This document shows positions 6,582-13,250 of a stretch of DNA of 22,987 nucleotides, in pieces (positions within the stretch are counted from its first letter, which is position 1; each line of letters starts with the position of its first letter). Where the stretch lies: positions 1 through 22,987 of the forward strand of contig JBBRMT010000045.1 in the NCBI GenBank assembly GCA_038230695.1, written 5' to 3'. Position numbers and translations under genes: made by a program. The stretch comes from QHBQ01 sp038230695 (GTDB lineage Bacteria > Chloroflexota > Chloroflexia > QHBQ01). A model generated the notes under the pieces. It was not told the DNA's origin. It was given only the letters and a program-made list of their open reading frames with translations, and ran no database searches.

Positions 6582-7199
6582 ATGGCCGATACAACGAAGG
6601 CAGAGCTGGCAAAGGCAGGCGGACCGGACATTACCCGCCTGCTGCAGCCGGGTGAGCAGGTATTGTGGCAGGGACAGGGTAAGATGATGAATAGAGCTAC
6701 CCGCCGTGTTGTCGCCATAATATTTATTCCGCTCTTCTACATAGCCATAACAACTGGACTACTCTTGTGGCTAACGTTCGATGTCTTCTTTATCGGCGAC
6801 ACCAGCGGCTTTCTACTCATCTTCATTTGTATGCTAGCAGGCATAATCGGTGTAGGTGTTTTGTTGCTGAGTGCCCAGCGAAAAAGAGCCATCATTAGCA
6901 CATATTACTGGCTAACGAATCATCAAGCTATCATAATCAAGAAACCCGCATCTAGCAACGATTACACCACAACGGTGATTGACCTTGCCGCTACCGATGC
7001 GGTGAAGATGATCGAGCGGGGTGATGGCAGCGGCACGCTGGTGTTCGGGCGCAATGCGATCAGCGCCTACTCGCCAGCTACGCGCAGCTACGCCAGCAAC
7101 GAGGCTGACTATAGTTTCAGCGACATCCCCCGTGTGGTCGAAGTTTATGGGATGGTGCAGGAAGCGCAGGCAGAGGCGCGGCGGGCGCGAGGGGTTTGA
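6582..7199 (+). CDS. PH-domain-like membrane protein, paralog 2
   Basis: 205 residues. GGPDITRLLQPGEQVLWQGQ lines up with GGPDVSRFLEPGEQIVWQGQ of the neighbour, and the C-terminal half is also parallel: YWLTNHQAIIIKKP, VIDLAATDAVKMIERGDGSG, TLVFGRNAI, DYSFSDIPRVVEVYGMVQEAQ. Two membrane segments (about 45-70 and 78-100) are more hydrophobic than in paralog 1. The middle of the gene is AT-richer than its ends, in line with faster divergence of the membrane part. ATG is preceded by GAGGTG. Unknown role; likely forms a complex with, or replaces, paralog 1. Confidence 0.78.
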   Translation: MADTTKAELAKAGGPDITRLLQPGEQVLWQGQGKMMNRATRRVVAIIFIPLFYIAITTGLLLWLTFDVFFIGDTSGFLLIFICMLAGIIGVGVLLLSAQRKRAIISTYYWLTNHQAIIIKKPASSNDYTTTVIDLAATDAVKMIERGDGSGTLVFGRNAISAYSPATRSYASNEADYSFSDIPRVVEVYGMVQEAQAEARRARGV

Positions 7200-7240
7200 G
7201 CGATGCGGTGTCGGGATAAGTAGACAAGTCCTGATGCGGG

Positions 7241-7906
7241 CTACTTCACCTCTGGTGCGGTGATAGCTACAGGTTCGTTGACCTTACTGATTTCGATGGT
7301 TGTAGTCGTACTGCCCATTTCATGGTCTACACTATGAACAACGCGAATTGGGATGTTGTTGTCGGTTAGCCAGTAAACGCTCCTATAAAATGGCATGGAC
7401 ATATCTCTCGGTGTGTTGCTGTATGTGTAGATGTGGGTGGGCAGGATACCCATGGTGGTGTTTCCCGATGCTCTAAGCTCCTCGTCACTGCCTTGAGTAA
7501 GGATGCTATTGTTCAGATTGCTGATTATAGCTAGACCACCACCACTTTCGGTCCATTTGCCATCAGCATTGTCGTAAACACCGTTGCCGACGATTATTTC
7601 GTTGAACTCGCTGCTACCGTTAATCTTTAGCATTGCCTTGCCATCGGCGTTTTCGACATAGCCTTCGTATGTGATCGCCGATGTATCCATCTCTGGGACA
7701 GCATCCTGGCTACTTTGCTGAATAACAATGTAATAGCTCTTAGTGTTCTTCAATGCCCCAACAAAATCTGATATCTGATTGTGGCTTAGAATCACGAAGA
7801 TAGCGAAGTACGCCGCCAAAGCGACAGCCGCAACTATTGCAGGGAGCAAGACTGCGGCGATGGGCCTGAGATTCCCGATAAGCTCCTTGAGCTGCTGCAT
7901 GATCAT
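7241..7906 (-). CDS. Membrane-anchored protein, LppX/LolA-like fold suspected
   Basis: About 221 residues from the ATG at 7906 (another at 7900; a GTG at 7948 is possible). One N-terminal membrane helix (about 15-40, AAVLLPAIVAAVALAAYFAIF), then an exported domain that resembles the LprG/LppX/LolA style of half-barrel lipid carriers: SYYIVIQQ, ITYEGYVENADGKAMLKING, NEIIVGNGVYDNADGKWTES, VYWLTDNNIPIRVVHSVD. This family reading is tentative, based on the DGKW...DNNIPIRV layout alone. There is no strong ribosome site, so the start is uncertain. The gene is less GC-rich than most neighbours. It ends convergently with the paralog pair. Confidence 0.6.
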   Translation of the reverse strand: MIMQQLKELIGNLRPIAAVLLPAIVAAVALAAYFAIFVILSHNQISDFVGALKNTKSYYIVIQQSSQDAVPEMDTSAITYEGYVENADGKAMLKINGSSEFNEIIVGNGVYDNADGKWTESGGGLAIISNLNNSILTQGSDEELRASGNTTMGILPTHIYTYSNTPRDMSMPFYRSVYWLTDNNIPIRVVHSVDHEMGSTTTTIEISKVNEPVAITAPEVK

Positions 7907-8030
7907 CGCTTTAATCCTATGTTCAATCCCGAACAGTAAACACACCACCCTAGAATAACGATGCTACAGCTTAGACGTTCGAGCAGTGAAGATAGTTCCC
8001 TTTAGCCAACCATTTTCTTTGCCAATAGTG

Positions 8031-8059
8031 TTGCTCCCATCTCACCGCTATGATATACT
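8031..8059 (+). promoter_or_regulatory. Promoter of the methyltransferase gene
   Basis: TTGCTC, 17 bp, TATACT. The leader to the ATG would be about 40 nt. No C-box-like symmetric operator of the kind used by PvuII-type controller proteins is evident. Confidence 0.55.
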
Positions 8060-8105
8060 GGCTTAGTCCTATTGTTCAATCGCTCATTCTTAGAAAGAGG
8101 CAACG

Positions 8106-9077
8106 ATGCACACGACAGCCATGTACCAAACGCCCTGCGGTTCTTCATATTGCGGCGACGCACGCGAACTTCTGGATGAGCTAGAACCAGGCAGCGTCCA
8201 GCTTGTGGTGACATCACCGCCTTTTGCCCTGCTGCGCGAAAAATCGTATGGCAATCGGGCGCAGCACGAGTACATTGACTGGCTGCTGGAGTTTGGCCGC
8301 AAAGTGCAGCGGGTGCTTACCGATGATGGCAGCTTTGTGCTGGATCTGGGCGGCGCTTATCAGCGAGGCGTGCCTGTGCGTAGCCTGTACCAGTATAAGG
8401 TATTGATTCGCTTCTGCGAAGAACTCGGCTTCTTTCTGGCCGAGGAGTTCTACTGGCATAACCCTTCCAAATTGCCCTCGCCGATCGAATGGGTAAACAA
8501 GCGAAAGATCAGGGTGAAGGATACCGTCAACACCCTTTGGTGGTTCTCCAAAACCGAATGGCCTTATGCCAATGTTGAGGCGGTATTGACTGAATACTCA
8601 CCACGCATGAAGAAGCTGCTGGCCGACAGCGCCAAATATTATCGGCCAAAGGAGCGACCATCGGGCCACAACATCAGCGGCAATTTTGACAAGGATAATG
8701 GTGGGGCAATCCCTTCCAACCTGCTACAGATCCCTAATTCGGAGAGCAATTCGCATTATCTTCGTTATTGTAATCTGGTTGGCGCGGAGGCACATCCCGC
8801 CCGCTTCCCTGCTGATCTGCCTGCTTTCTTCGTTCGCTTCCTTAGCCGCCCAGGCGACACCGTCCTTGACATCTTTGCTGGTTCGAACACCACTGGCGAA
8901 GTGGCGGAGAAGCTGGGACGGCGCTGGTTGGCCTTCGAGCAGCATCTGCCTTACGTCGCCAGCTCGGTGCTAAGATTTGCCAGTAATGAGCAGGATGCCT
9001 ATAGCCTCTATGCAAGCGTATGTGGTGGTCAGCCAGTTGCAATTGAGCCAGAAGCAGAGCAGCTAGCCTTTCTGTAG
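8106..9077 (+). CDS. PvuII-type DNA (cytosine-N4) methyltransferase
   Basis: 323 residues. Methylates the inner cytosine of its site to protect host DNA. Motif IV TSPPF (about 38-42) comes first and the AdoMet-binding DIFAGSNTTG (about 257-266) last, the beta-class order of N4-cytosine enzymes. Long stretches recall M.PvuII from memory: ALLREKSYGNRAQHEYIDWL, NPSKLPSPIEWVNKRKIRVK, PSGHNISGNF, NLLQIPNSESNSHYL. AAAGAGG precedes the ATG. It overlaps the convergent endonuclease gene by 15 bp at the 3' ends. The specificity CAGCTG is inferred from the family and supported by the endonuclease. Likely acquired by horizontal transfer with its partner. Confidence 0.93.
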   Translation: MHTTAMYQTPCGSSYCGDARELLDELEPGSVQLVVTSPPFALLREKSYGNRAQHEYIDWLLEFGRKVQRVLTDDGSFVLDLGGAYQRGVPVRSLYQYKVLIRFCEELGFFLAEEFYWHNPSKLPSPIEWVNKRKIRVKDTVNTLWWFSKTEWPYANVEAVLTEYSPRMKKLLADSAKYYRPKERPSGHNISGNFDKDNGGAIPSNLLQIPNSESNSHYLRYCNLVGAEAHPARFPADLPAFFVRFLSRPGDTVLDIFAGSNTTGEVAEKLGRRWLAFEQHLPYVASSVLRFASNEQDAYSLYASVCGGQPVAIEPEAEQLAFL

Positions 9078-9611
9078 TTCTTCCTCACTGTTTGTTACCT
9101 TGTCGGCCAGCGATTGCTCGGAGGGGGTTGCTGGATAGACCCTTGTCCCATGTTCGATGATATAGCGGAGTGGTATTTTGGGATTATTGATCGGTATCGC
9201 ACCTGGTTTCTGCAGCCTGCCCTCCCACAAATCGAAAATTGGCTTAAGCTCCTCTGGGGTAATCCGATAAATCTCCTTTAGCACAATATTCTCATACAAG
9301 GACACATACCAGGCTTTGACCTTGCGGTACTTGCCAAGAATGCCCAAGTTAAGATGGTGGTGGGTGGTTACGCCTTTGCCAAGAGAGACGTTGAGGGTTT
9401 TAAGTTCGTACTCATTGCCTTCGCTATCCAACGCATCATTGCCCTCGCGTCCAGGTTTCGCGGTCAAGCCCAAGATGATGAGACTTTGCAGCACCTTGCC
9501 ATCATTGTCCTGGAAGATGTCCTTAATGCCATACTTGACTGCCAGATCCTGCAGCGCTTGGCAGCCAGCAATAGCCTGTTCGAGTATCTGCAAGTCGGTG
9601 GGTTCTGTCAT
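9063..9611 (-). CDS. PvuII-type restriction endonuclease
   Basis: 182 residues from an internal ATG with its own ribosome site (AGGAGGG, 4 bases upstream). Cuts unmethylated CAGCTG if it behaves like PvuII. Catalytic and recognition residues are all kept: Asp35 in IFQDN, Asp59 in REGND, Glu69 and Lys71 in NEYELKT, and the His84-86 run in TTHHHLN; each is one position later than in PvuII as I recall it. INNPKIPLRYIIEHGTRVY closes the known domain; a further ~24 charged residues follow. The frame is continuous with tryptophanase upstream, so it may also be made as a fusion. No controller (C) gene is seen. Its transcription probably depends on the epimerase-tnaA promoter. Confidence 0.93.
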   Translation of the reverse strand: MTEPTDLQILEQAIAGCQALQDLAVKYGIKDIFQDNDGKVLQSLIILGLTAKPGREGNDALDSEGNEYELKTLNVSLGKGVTTHHHLNLGILGKYRKVKAWYVSLYENIVLKEIYRITPEELKPIFDLWEGRLQKPGAIPINNPKIPLRYIIEHGTRVYPATPSEQSLADKVTNSEEELQKG

Positions 9612-11006
9612 ACTCCCTCCTAAATTGTCAAGCAACGCAAACCGCGCCGTAAAGTGCCGAAGTGCGGGCGGCGCCTGGGCGATGCGTAGGCCGCGCAACT
9701 GGTGGCGACGCGCAATCGTCTCGGCAGCGATGTCGGCAACGTAGTCGAGGTGGCTGTTGGTATATAGGCGGCGGGGGATGGTGAGGCGCACCAGTTCGAG
9801 GGCCGGGTAGGCGGTCTCGCCGGTCACGGGATCGTCTTTGGCGAACATCACGCTGCCAATCTCCACGCTACGCACGCCACCCAGCCGATACATTTCACAG
9901 GAGATAACCTGGGCTGGGAAGTGGGCCTGCGGCATATCCGGCAGGAAGCGGCGGGCATCAATATACACTGCGTGGCCGCCAACCGGCTCCAGGATGGGAA
10001 CGCCCCGCTGCTTTAGCTGTTCGCCCAACCGCGTCACCTGGCCGATGCGCCAGGTTAGGTAGCCCTCATCGAGCGCCTCGCCCAGACCCTGAGCCAATGC
10101 CTCCATCGAATAACCGGCCATGCCGCCGTAGGTGGGAAAGCCTTCACGCAGAATCAGCAACTGGCACACCTGCTCGTAAAGCCCTTTATCGCGCATGGCG
10201 ATGAAGCCACCGATGTTGACCAACCCATCCTTCTTGCTGCTCATCCAGCAACCGTCGGCCAGATCAAATATCTCGCGGGCAATCTCGCGTACCGAGCGAT
10301 CAGCCTGGCCTGGCTCACGCTGTTTGATAAACCATGCGTTCTCGGCGTAACGGGCGCAGTCAATCAAGAAGGGGATACCTGCATCCTTCAACATTTGCGC
10401 CATCGCCCTGATATTGGCAAGAGAGACGGGCTGGCCGCCGCCGCTGTTGTTGGTGATGGTGATGCAGGCAAGGGGGATGCGTTCGCGGCCATAGGTGGCG
10501 ATGTAGTCGCGCAGGCGGTCGAGGTCAATGTTGCCCTTGAAGGGATGCAGGTTCTGCGCGTCGGCAGCTTCAGCAATCACCAGGTTGTCGGCGTGCGCTC
10601 CCCGCGCCTCGATGTTCGCCTCGGTGGTGTCGAAGTGCTGATTACTGGGAATGTGGTCGCCCTCGTTCACCAGCAAAGCGAACAGGATATGCTCGGCAGC
10701 GCGGCCCTGATGCACCGGCACCATGTATGGCATCCCGGTAATCTGTTGCACGGTCTCTTGCAACCGGAAGAAGCTACGCGCTCCGGCATAGCTCTCGTCG
10801 CCCATCATCATCCCCGCCCACTGCGCGTTGCTCATCGCGCCGGTGCCGCTGTCGGTGAGCAAGTCAATCATCACCTGCTCGGCGCTCAGGCGAAACAGAT
10901 TGTAGTCAGCCTCGGCCAGCCAGACCTCGCGCTCGGCCAGGCTGCTCAGGCGGATCGGTTCCACCATCTTGATGCGGAACGGCTCAAATGGGACGGCGTT
11001 GTTCAT
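9063..11006 (-). CDS. tnaA: Tryptophanase, reading in frame into the PvuII-type endonuclease
   Basis: The first ~465 residues are a complete PLP-dependent tryptophanase (tryptophan to indole, pyruvate and ammonia): LLTDSGTGAMSNAQWAGMMM, TNNSGGGQPVS, CARYAENAWFIKQRE, the PLP lysine in MSSKKDGL (second Lys, about 259), EGFPTYGG, LTIPRRLYT, ending LRHFTARF. VRSVEIG keeps the Ile that marks tryptophanase; tyrosine phenol-lyase has Arg there. Family proteins stop about three residues after FTARF, but here the frame continues through LLDNLGGS into the endonuclease. One extra base in the AAA at 9639-9641 would give FTARFCVA and a TGA at 9628-9630. So this is either a genuine fusion, a recent one-base loss, or a sequencing error. 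ATG at 11006 follows AAGGAG, which overlaps the epimerase stop. Confidence 0.9.
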   Translation of the reverse strand: MNNAVPFEPFRIKMVEPIRLSSLAEREVWLAEADYNLFRLSAEQVMIDLLTDSGTGAMSNAQWAGMMMGDESYAGARSFFRLQETVQQITGMPYMVPVHQGRAAEHILFALLVNEGDHIPSNQHFDTTEANIEARGAHADNLVIAEAADAQNLHPFKGNIDLDRLRDYIATYGRERIPLACITITNNSGGGQPVSLANIRAMAQMLKDAGIPFLIDCARYAENAWFIKQREPGQADRSVREIAREIFDLADGCWMSSKKDGLVNIGGFIAMRDKGLYEQVCQLLILREGFPTYGGMAGYSMEALAQGLGEALDEGYLTWRIGQVTRLGEQLKQRGVPILEPVGGHAVYIDARRFLPDMPQAHFPAQVISCEMYRLGGVRSVEIGSVMFAKDDPVTGETAYPALELVRLTIPRRLYTNSHLDYVADIAAETIARRHQLRGLRIAQAPPALRHFTARFALLDNLGGSMTEPTDLQILEQAIAGCQALQDLAVKYGIKDIFQDNDGKVLQSLIILGLTAKPGREGNDALDSEGNEYELKTLNVSLGKGVTTHHHLNLGILGKYRKVKAWYVSLYENIVLKEIYRITPEELKPIFDLWEGRLQKPGAIPINNPKIPLRYIIEHGTRVYPATPSEQSLADKVTNSEEELQKG

Positions 11007-11016
11007 CGCTATCTCC

Positions 11017-11433
11017 TTAATCACTATTTTCCAGCAGCTCGATCAGCACCCCACCCGTGCTGTGCGGGTGGATGAAGGCTACCTTGTGGCCGCGTGCGCC
11101 GCTGCGGGCGTGTTCGTCTATCAGTTCCAACCCCTTCGCCTTCAGTTCGGCTAGCGTCGCTTCAATGTCGTCGGTCTCCAGGCAGATGTGATGCACGCCG
11201 GGGCCGCGCTTGGCAAGGAACTTGTGAACCGATCCCTCTTCATCCCCATGTGGCTGCAGCAACTCGAACTCGCAACCGTCGCTGCCGATGGGGATGAAGG
11301 TGGCGACAATCTTCTGCGCCGTCACAATCTCGCGGTGCTGCGGACCGTTCAATCCCAGCGCGTCTACGTAGAAATCGAGCGCGGCGGGCAGGTCGGCGAC
11401 GGCTATACCGATGTGGTGAACTCGCTTAATCAT
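11017..11433 (-). CDS. mce: Methylmalonyl-CoA epimerase
   Basis: 138 residues, a two-module glyoxalase/VOC protein that interconverts (R)- and (S)-methylmalonyl-CoA. MIKRVHHIGIAVADLPAALD opens module 1 and GPGVHHICLETDDIEATLAE opens module 2; the metal ligands are the His of VHHIGI, the Glu of FELLQP, the His of VHHICL and the Glu of LIELLE. Length is normal. The upstream frame to 11598 has no matching sequence, while the ATG at 11433 follows a -10 box by six bases, so the message appears leaderless. In Chloroflexota this enzyme serves propionyl-CoA handling, including the 3-hydroxypropionate cycle. Its stop overlaps the tnaA ribosome site, so the two form an operon. Confidence 0.9.
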   Translation of the reverse strand: MIKRVHHIGIAVADLPAALDFYVDALGLNGPQHREIVTAQKIVATFIPIGSDGCEFELLQPHGDEEGSVHKFLAKRGPGVHHICLETDDIEATLAELKAKGLELIDEHARSGARGHKVAFIHPHSTGGVLIELLENSD

Positions 11434-11439
11434 AGGCGG

Positions 11440-11468
11440 AGTATAGCATAGCACAAAGATGCACGCAA
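11440..11468 (-). promoter_or_regulatory. Promoter of the mce-tnaA operon
   Basis: Minus strand TTGCGT (11463-11468), 17 bp, TATACT (11440-11445). The start codon lies six bases after the -10, at the expected +1, which means a leaderless transcript. Confidence 0.6.
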
Positions 11469-11579
11469 CAAAGATAGCTACCTTGAGTGTAACCAGTTTT
11501 ATAGGATGTAGGGGCGCAGATTTATCGCACCCTGGTGAATGAGCCATGTCACACGCAACTATCTTGCGCGGCAACGATT

Positions 11580-11588
11580 TGGTACAAT
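11580..11588 (+). promoter_or_regulatory. Extended -10 promoter
   Basis: TGGTACAAT, an extended -10 (TG-N-TACAAT) with no convincing -35 element, about 45 bp before the small gene at 11633. Confidence 0.4.
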
Positions 11589-11632
11589 AGAAGGGCATTG
11601 GTTATACCAAACAGAAGGGAGTATCAGCATAA

Positions 11633-11929
11633 ATGGTAGCATATAATCTAGACAGCCCTGCTGATGAGCAGGAATACATCGCCACCATTCGCGCCTACGC
11701 GGGCGAACAGTTCAACGCTTCGCTGGAGGCGGCCAGTATCGCGCTGCTGGAGTCCGGCAAGCAGCGGGCGGAGCGCGAGGCCAATCGCTGGATCGATCGC
11801 TTCAGCCGCTCACGCCGCTATCCGGTGCCAGCCACCGCGCCGCGACTCCGCGCCGCTCGCGATCTGTTCCTCGATGTTTTCGCTGAGGATTGGGATAATC
11901 GGCTAGACCAATTGCGCCATCCGGCCTGA
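11633..11929 (+). CDS. Hypothetical helical protein, 98 residues
   Basis: I do not recognise a family. The product is acidic at the start (DSPADEQEYIATIRAYAGEQFN) and has a long amphipathic helical stretch with many Arg/Glu pairs (GKQRAEREANRWIDRFSRSRRY), then a Pro-rich turn and a second helix (PRLRAARDLFLDVFAEDWDNRL). No signal peptide, membrane helix or cysteine. ATG is preceded by AAGGGAG with a rather long spacer. It stands alone between the mce operon (divergent) and carbamate kinase. Coding is supported by the strong third-position GC bias. Confidence 0.7.
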   Translation: MVAYNLDSPADEQEYIATIRAYAGEQFNASLEAASIALLESGKQRAEREANRWIDRFSRSRRYPVPATAPRLRAARDLFLDVFAEDWDNRLDQLRHPA

Positions 11930-12003
11930 TACCATACCTGCAATTCCTTCGGCCCAACCCTACATCCACCGCATATATTCCAAAAATTACCCAACAAAAG
12001 GCT

Positions 12004-12031
12004 AGCATTTTGTAAATGCTCGTGCTATAAT
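12004..12031 (+). promoter_or_regulatory. arcC promoter with operator-like palindrome
   Basis: TG-C-TATAAT (12023-12031) is an extended -10. The -35 position is occupied by a perfect 7-3-7 inverted repeat, AGCATTT-TGT-AAATGCT (12004-12020). No good -35 hexamer is present, which suggests activation or repression by a protein binding the palindrome. Confidence 0.55.
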
Positions 12032-12065
12032 AGCTTCGCGGCGGCAACGAAGCCGCTGCGGAGCT
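12032..12065 (+). promoter_or_regulatory. 14-bp hairpin at the arcC transcription start
   Basis: AGCTTCGCGGCGGC (12032-12045), loop AACGAA, GCCGCTGCGGAGCT (12052-12065); all 14 pairs form with two G-U wobbles. TTTTAGTTT follows. It begins immediately after the -10, so it is either a DNA operator over +1, a 5' leader structure, or a terminator for reading from upstream. Confidence 0.6.
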
Positions 12066-12087
12066 TTTAGTTTAGGGAGAAGCAAAT

Positions 12088-13035
12088 ATGGCTGAGACCA
12101 TCGTAGTCGCCCTGGGCGGCAACGCGATCAAGAGCGCAACCGAGGCGGGCAACTATGGGCAGCAGCTTGCCCGCGTGCAGGAGAGCATGGCGGCGGTCGC
12201 CCGCTTGATTGCGCTCGGCTACCATGTGGTGATTACCCACGGCAACGGGCCGCAGGTGGGCGACATCCTGTTGCAGCAAGAGGCGGCGAAGGAGCAAGTG
12301 CCACCCATGCCCATGGATGTATGCGGCGCGGAGAGCCAGGGGCAGATTGGCTATATGATCCAGCAAGCGCTGGGCAACGCTTTGAGCCGCCACCGCCTTA
12401 CCCGCCCGGTATGCACCGTGTTGACGCAGGTGCTAGTCAACGCCGACGACCCCGCCTTCGCTAACCCTAGCAAGCCGGTCGGCCCCTTCTACAGCGCCAG
12501 CCAGGGCGAGGCGATGCGGGCGAAGGGTTACAACGTGGTCGAGGATGCCGGGCGCGGTTATCGTCGCGTCGTCCCCAGCCCCCAGCCGCGCGAGATCATC
12601 GAGATCAAGGTTATCCGCGCCCTGATCCAGCGCAGCGCCATTGTGGTGTGCAGCGGCGGTGGCGGAGTGCCAGTGCTGCGCGATGAGGATGGTCAATTGC
12701 GTGGCGTGGAAGCGGTGATTGACAAGGATCTGGCGGGCGCGTTGCTTGCCACTCAGCTTGAGGCCGACCGTCTGCTCATCCTCACTGATGTAGCGAACGC
12801 GGCGATCAACTTCCGCCAGCCCGACCAACAAGATCTAGGCCGCATTACCCCCGCCGAGGCCCGCCACTACATTGAGCAAGGCCAGTTCGCCAAAGGCAGT
12901 ATGCTGCCCAAGGTTCTAGCCGCCGTGCGCTTTGCCGAGAGCGCCCCCGGCCGCAGCGCACACATTACCCGCATCGAAAACGCCCTGGCCGCGCTAAAGG
13001 GCGAGGTAGGCACCATGGTTGCCGTTGAGACGTAA
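12088..13035 (+). CDS. arcC: Carbamate kinase
   Basis: 315 residues, full length. Transfers phosphate between carbamoyl phosphate and ADP to give ATP, ammonia and CO2. Amino-acid-kinase fold: VVALGGNAI (about 6-14) binds phosphate, THGNGPQVG (about 51-59) and the long MDVCGAESQGQIGYM insertion are the carbamate-kinase signature, and VVCSGGGGVPV and KDLAGALLA mark the nucleotide side; RFAKGSMLPKV-like FAKGSMLPKV is near the end. AGGGAGAA precedes the ATG. Ornithine carbamoyltransferase follows on the same strand, the catabolic pairing that turns citrulline into ornithine plus ATP. No arginine deiminase is in the window. Confidence 0.95.
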   Translation: MAETIVVALGGNAIKSATEAGNYGQQLARVQESMAAVARLIALGYHVVITHGNGPQVGDILLQQEAAKEQVPPMPMDVCGAESQGQIGYMIQQALGNALSRHRLTRPVCTVLTQVLVNADDPAFANPSKPVGPFYSASQGEAMRAKGYNVVEDAGRGYRRVVPSPQPREIIEIKVIRALIQRSAIVVCSGGGGVPVLRDEDGQLRGVEAVIDKDLAGALLATQLEADRLLILTDVANAAINFRQPDQQDLGRITPAEARHYIEQGQFAKGSMLPKVLAAVRFAESAPGRSAHITRIENALAALKGEVGTMVAVET

Positions 13036-13054
13036 GTTGAAAGTTGAAAGTTAA
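13034..13054 (+). repeat. Heptamer microsatellite (AAGTTGA)n
   Basis: AAGTTGA, AAGTTGA, AAGTTAA. The array overlaps the last base of the arcC stop codon and runs straight into the 42-bp repeat. Confidence 0.7.
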
Positions 13055-13175
13055 TGCAGGTGTTGTAGGGGCGAACCGTTGTTCGCCCACGGTTAATGCA
13101 GGTATTGTAGGGGCGAACCGTTGTTCGCCCACGGTTAATGCAGGTGTTGTAGGGGCGAACCGTTGTTCGCCCTGA
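13051..13175 (+). repeat. Three tandem 42-bp palindromic repeats
   Basis: Units start at 13051, 13093 and 13135. Each reads TTAATGCAGGTGTTGTAGG, then GGCGAACCGTTGTTCGCCC and ACGG; unit 2 has one change (GTATTG) and unit 3 lacks the end. The core GGGCGAAC-CGTT-GTTCGCCC is a perfect hairpin, so the arcC-argF message would contain three in a row. Related sequences occur at 6516-6540, 15631-15654 and 15729-15746. They have no spacers and are not CRISPR. Confidence 0.9.
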
Positions 13176-13212
13176 TGAGATTGCAAATCGTTCCTCAAAT
13201 CCCGGTCTTAAT

Positions 13213-13233
13213 CTACATTCTACATTCTACAAT
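13213..13233 (+). repeat. Heptamer microsatellite (CTACATT)n
   Basis: CTACATT, CTACATT, CTACAAT, just upstream of the argF ribosome site. Each unit supplies a -10-like hexamer (TACATT, TACATT, TACAAT), so it might double as a promoter; no -35 is clear. Confidence 0.7.
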
Positions 13234-13250
13234 TTCACAGGAGGGTTGCC

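Noticed and set aside
9063..11006. Tyrosine phenol-lyase instead of tryptophanase
   Set aside because: The key Arg of phenol-lyases is Ile here (VRSVEIG), as in tryptophanase.
10395..11075. 226-codon frame antisense to tryptophanase
   Set aside because: Overlaps a clearly conserved enzyme and has no domain pattern.
13051..13175. CRISPR array
   Set aside because: The 42-bp units are directly abutting with no variable spacers, and no cas gene is nearby.
12965..13198. 77-codon minus-strand frame with a GEQRFAPT repeat
   Set aside because: It is the translation of the tandem palindrome; other copies of the repeat are noncoding.
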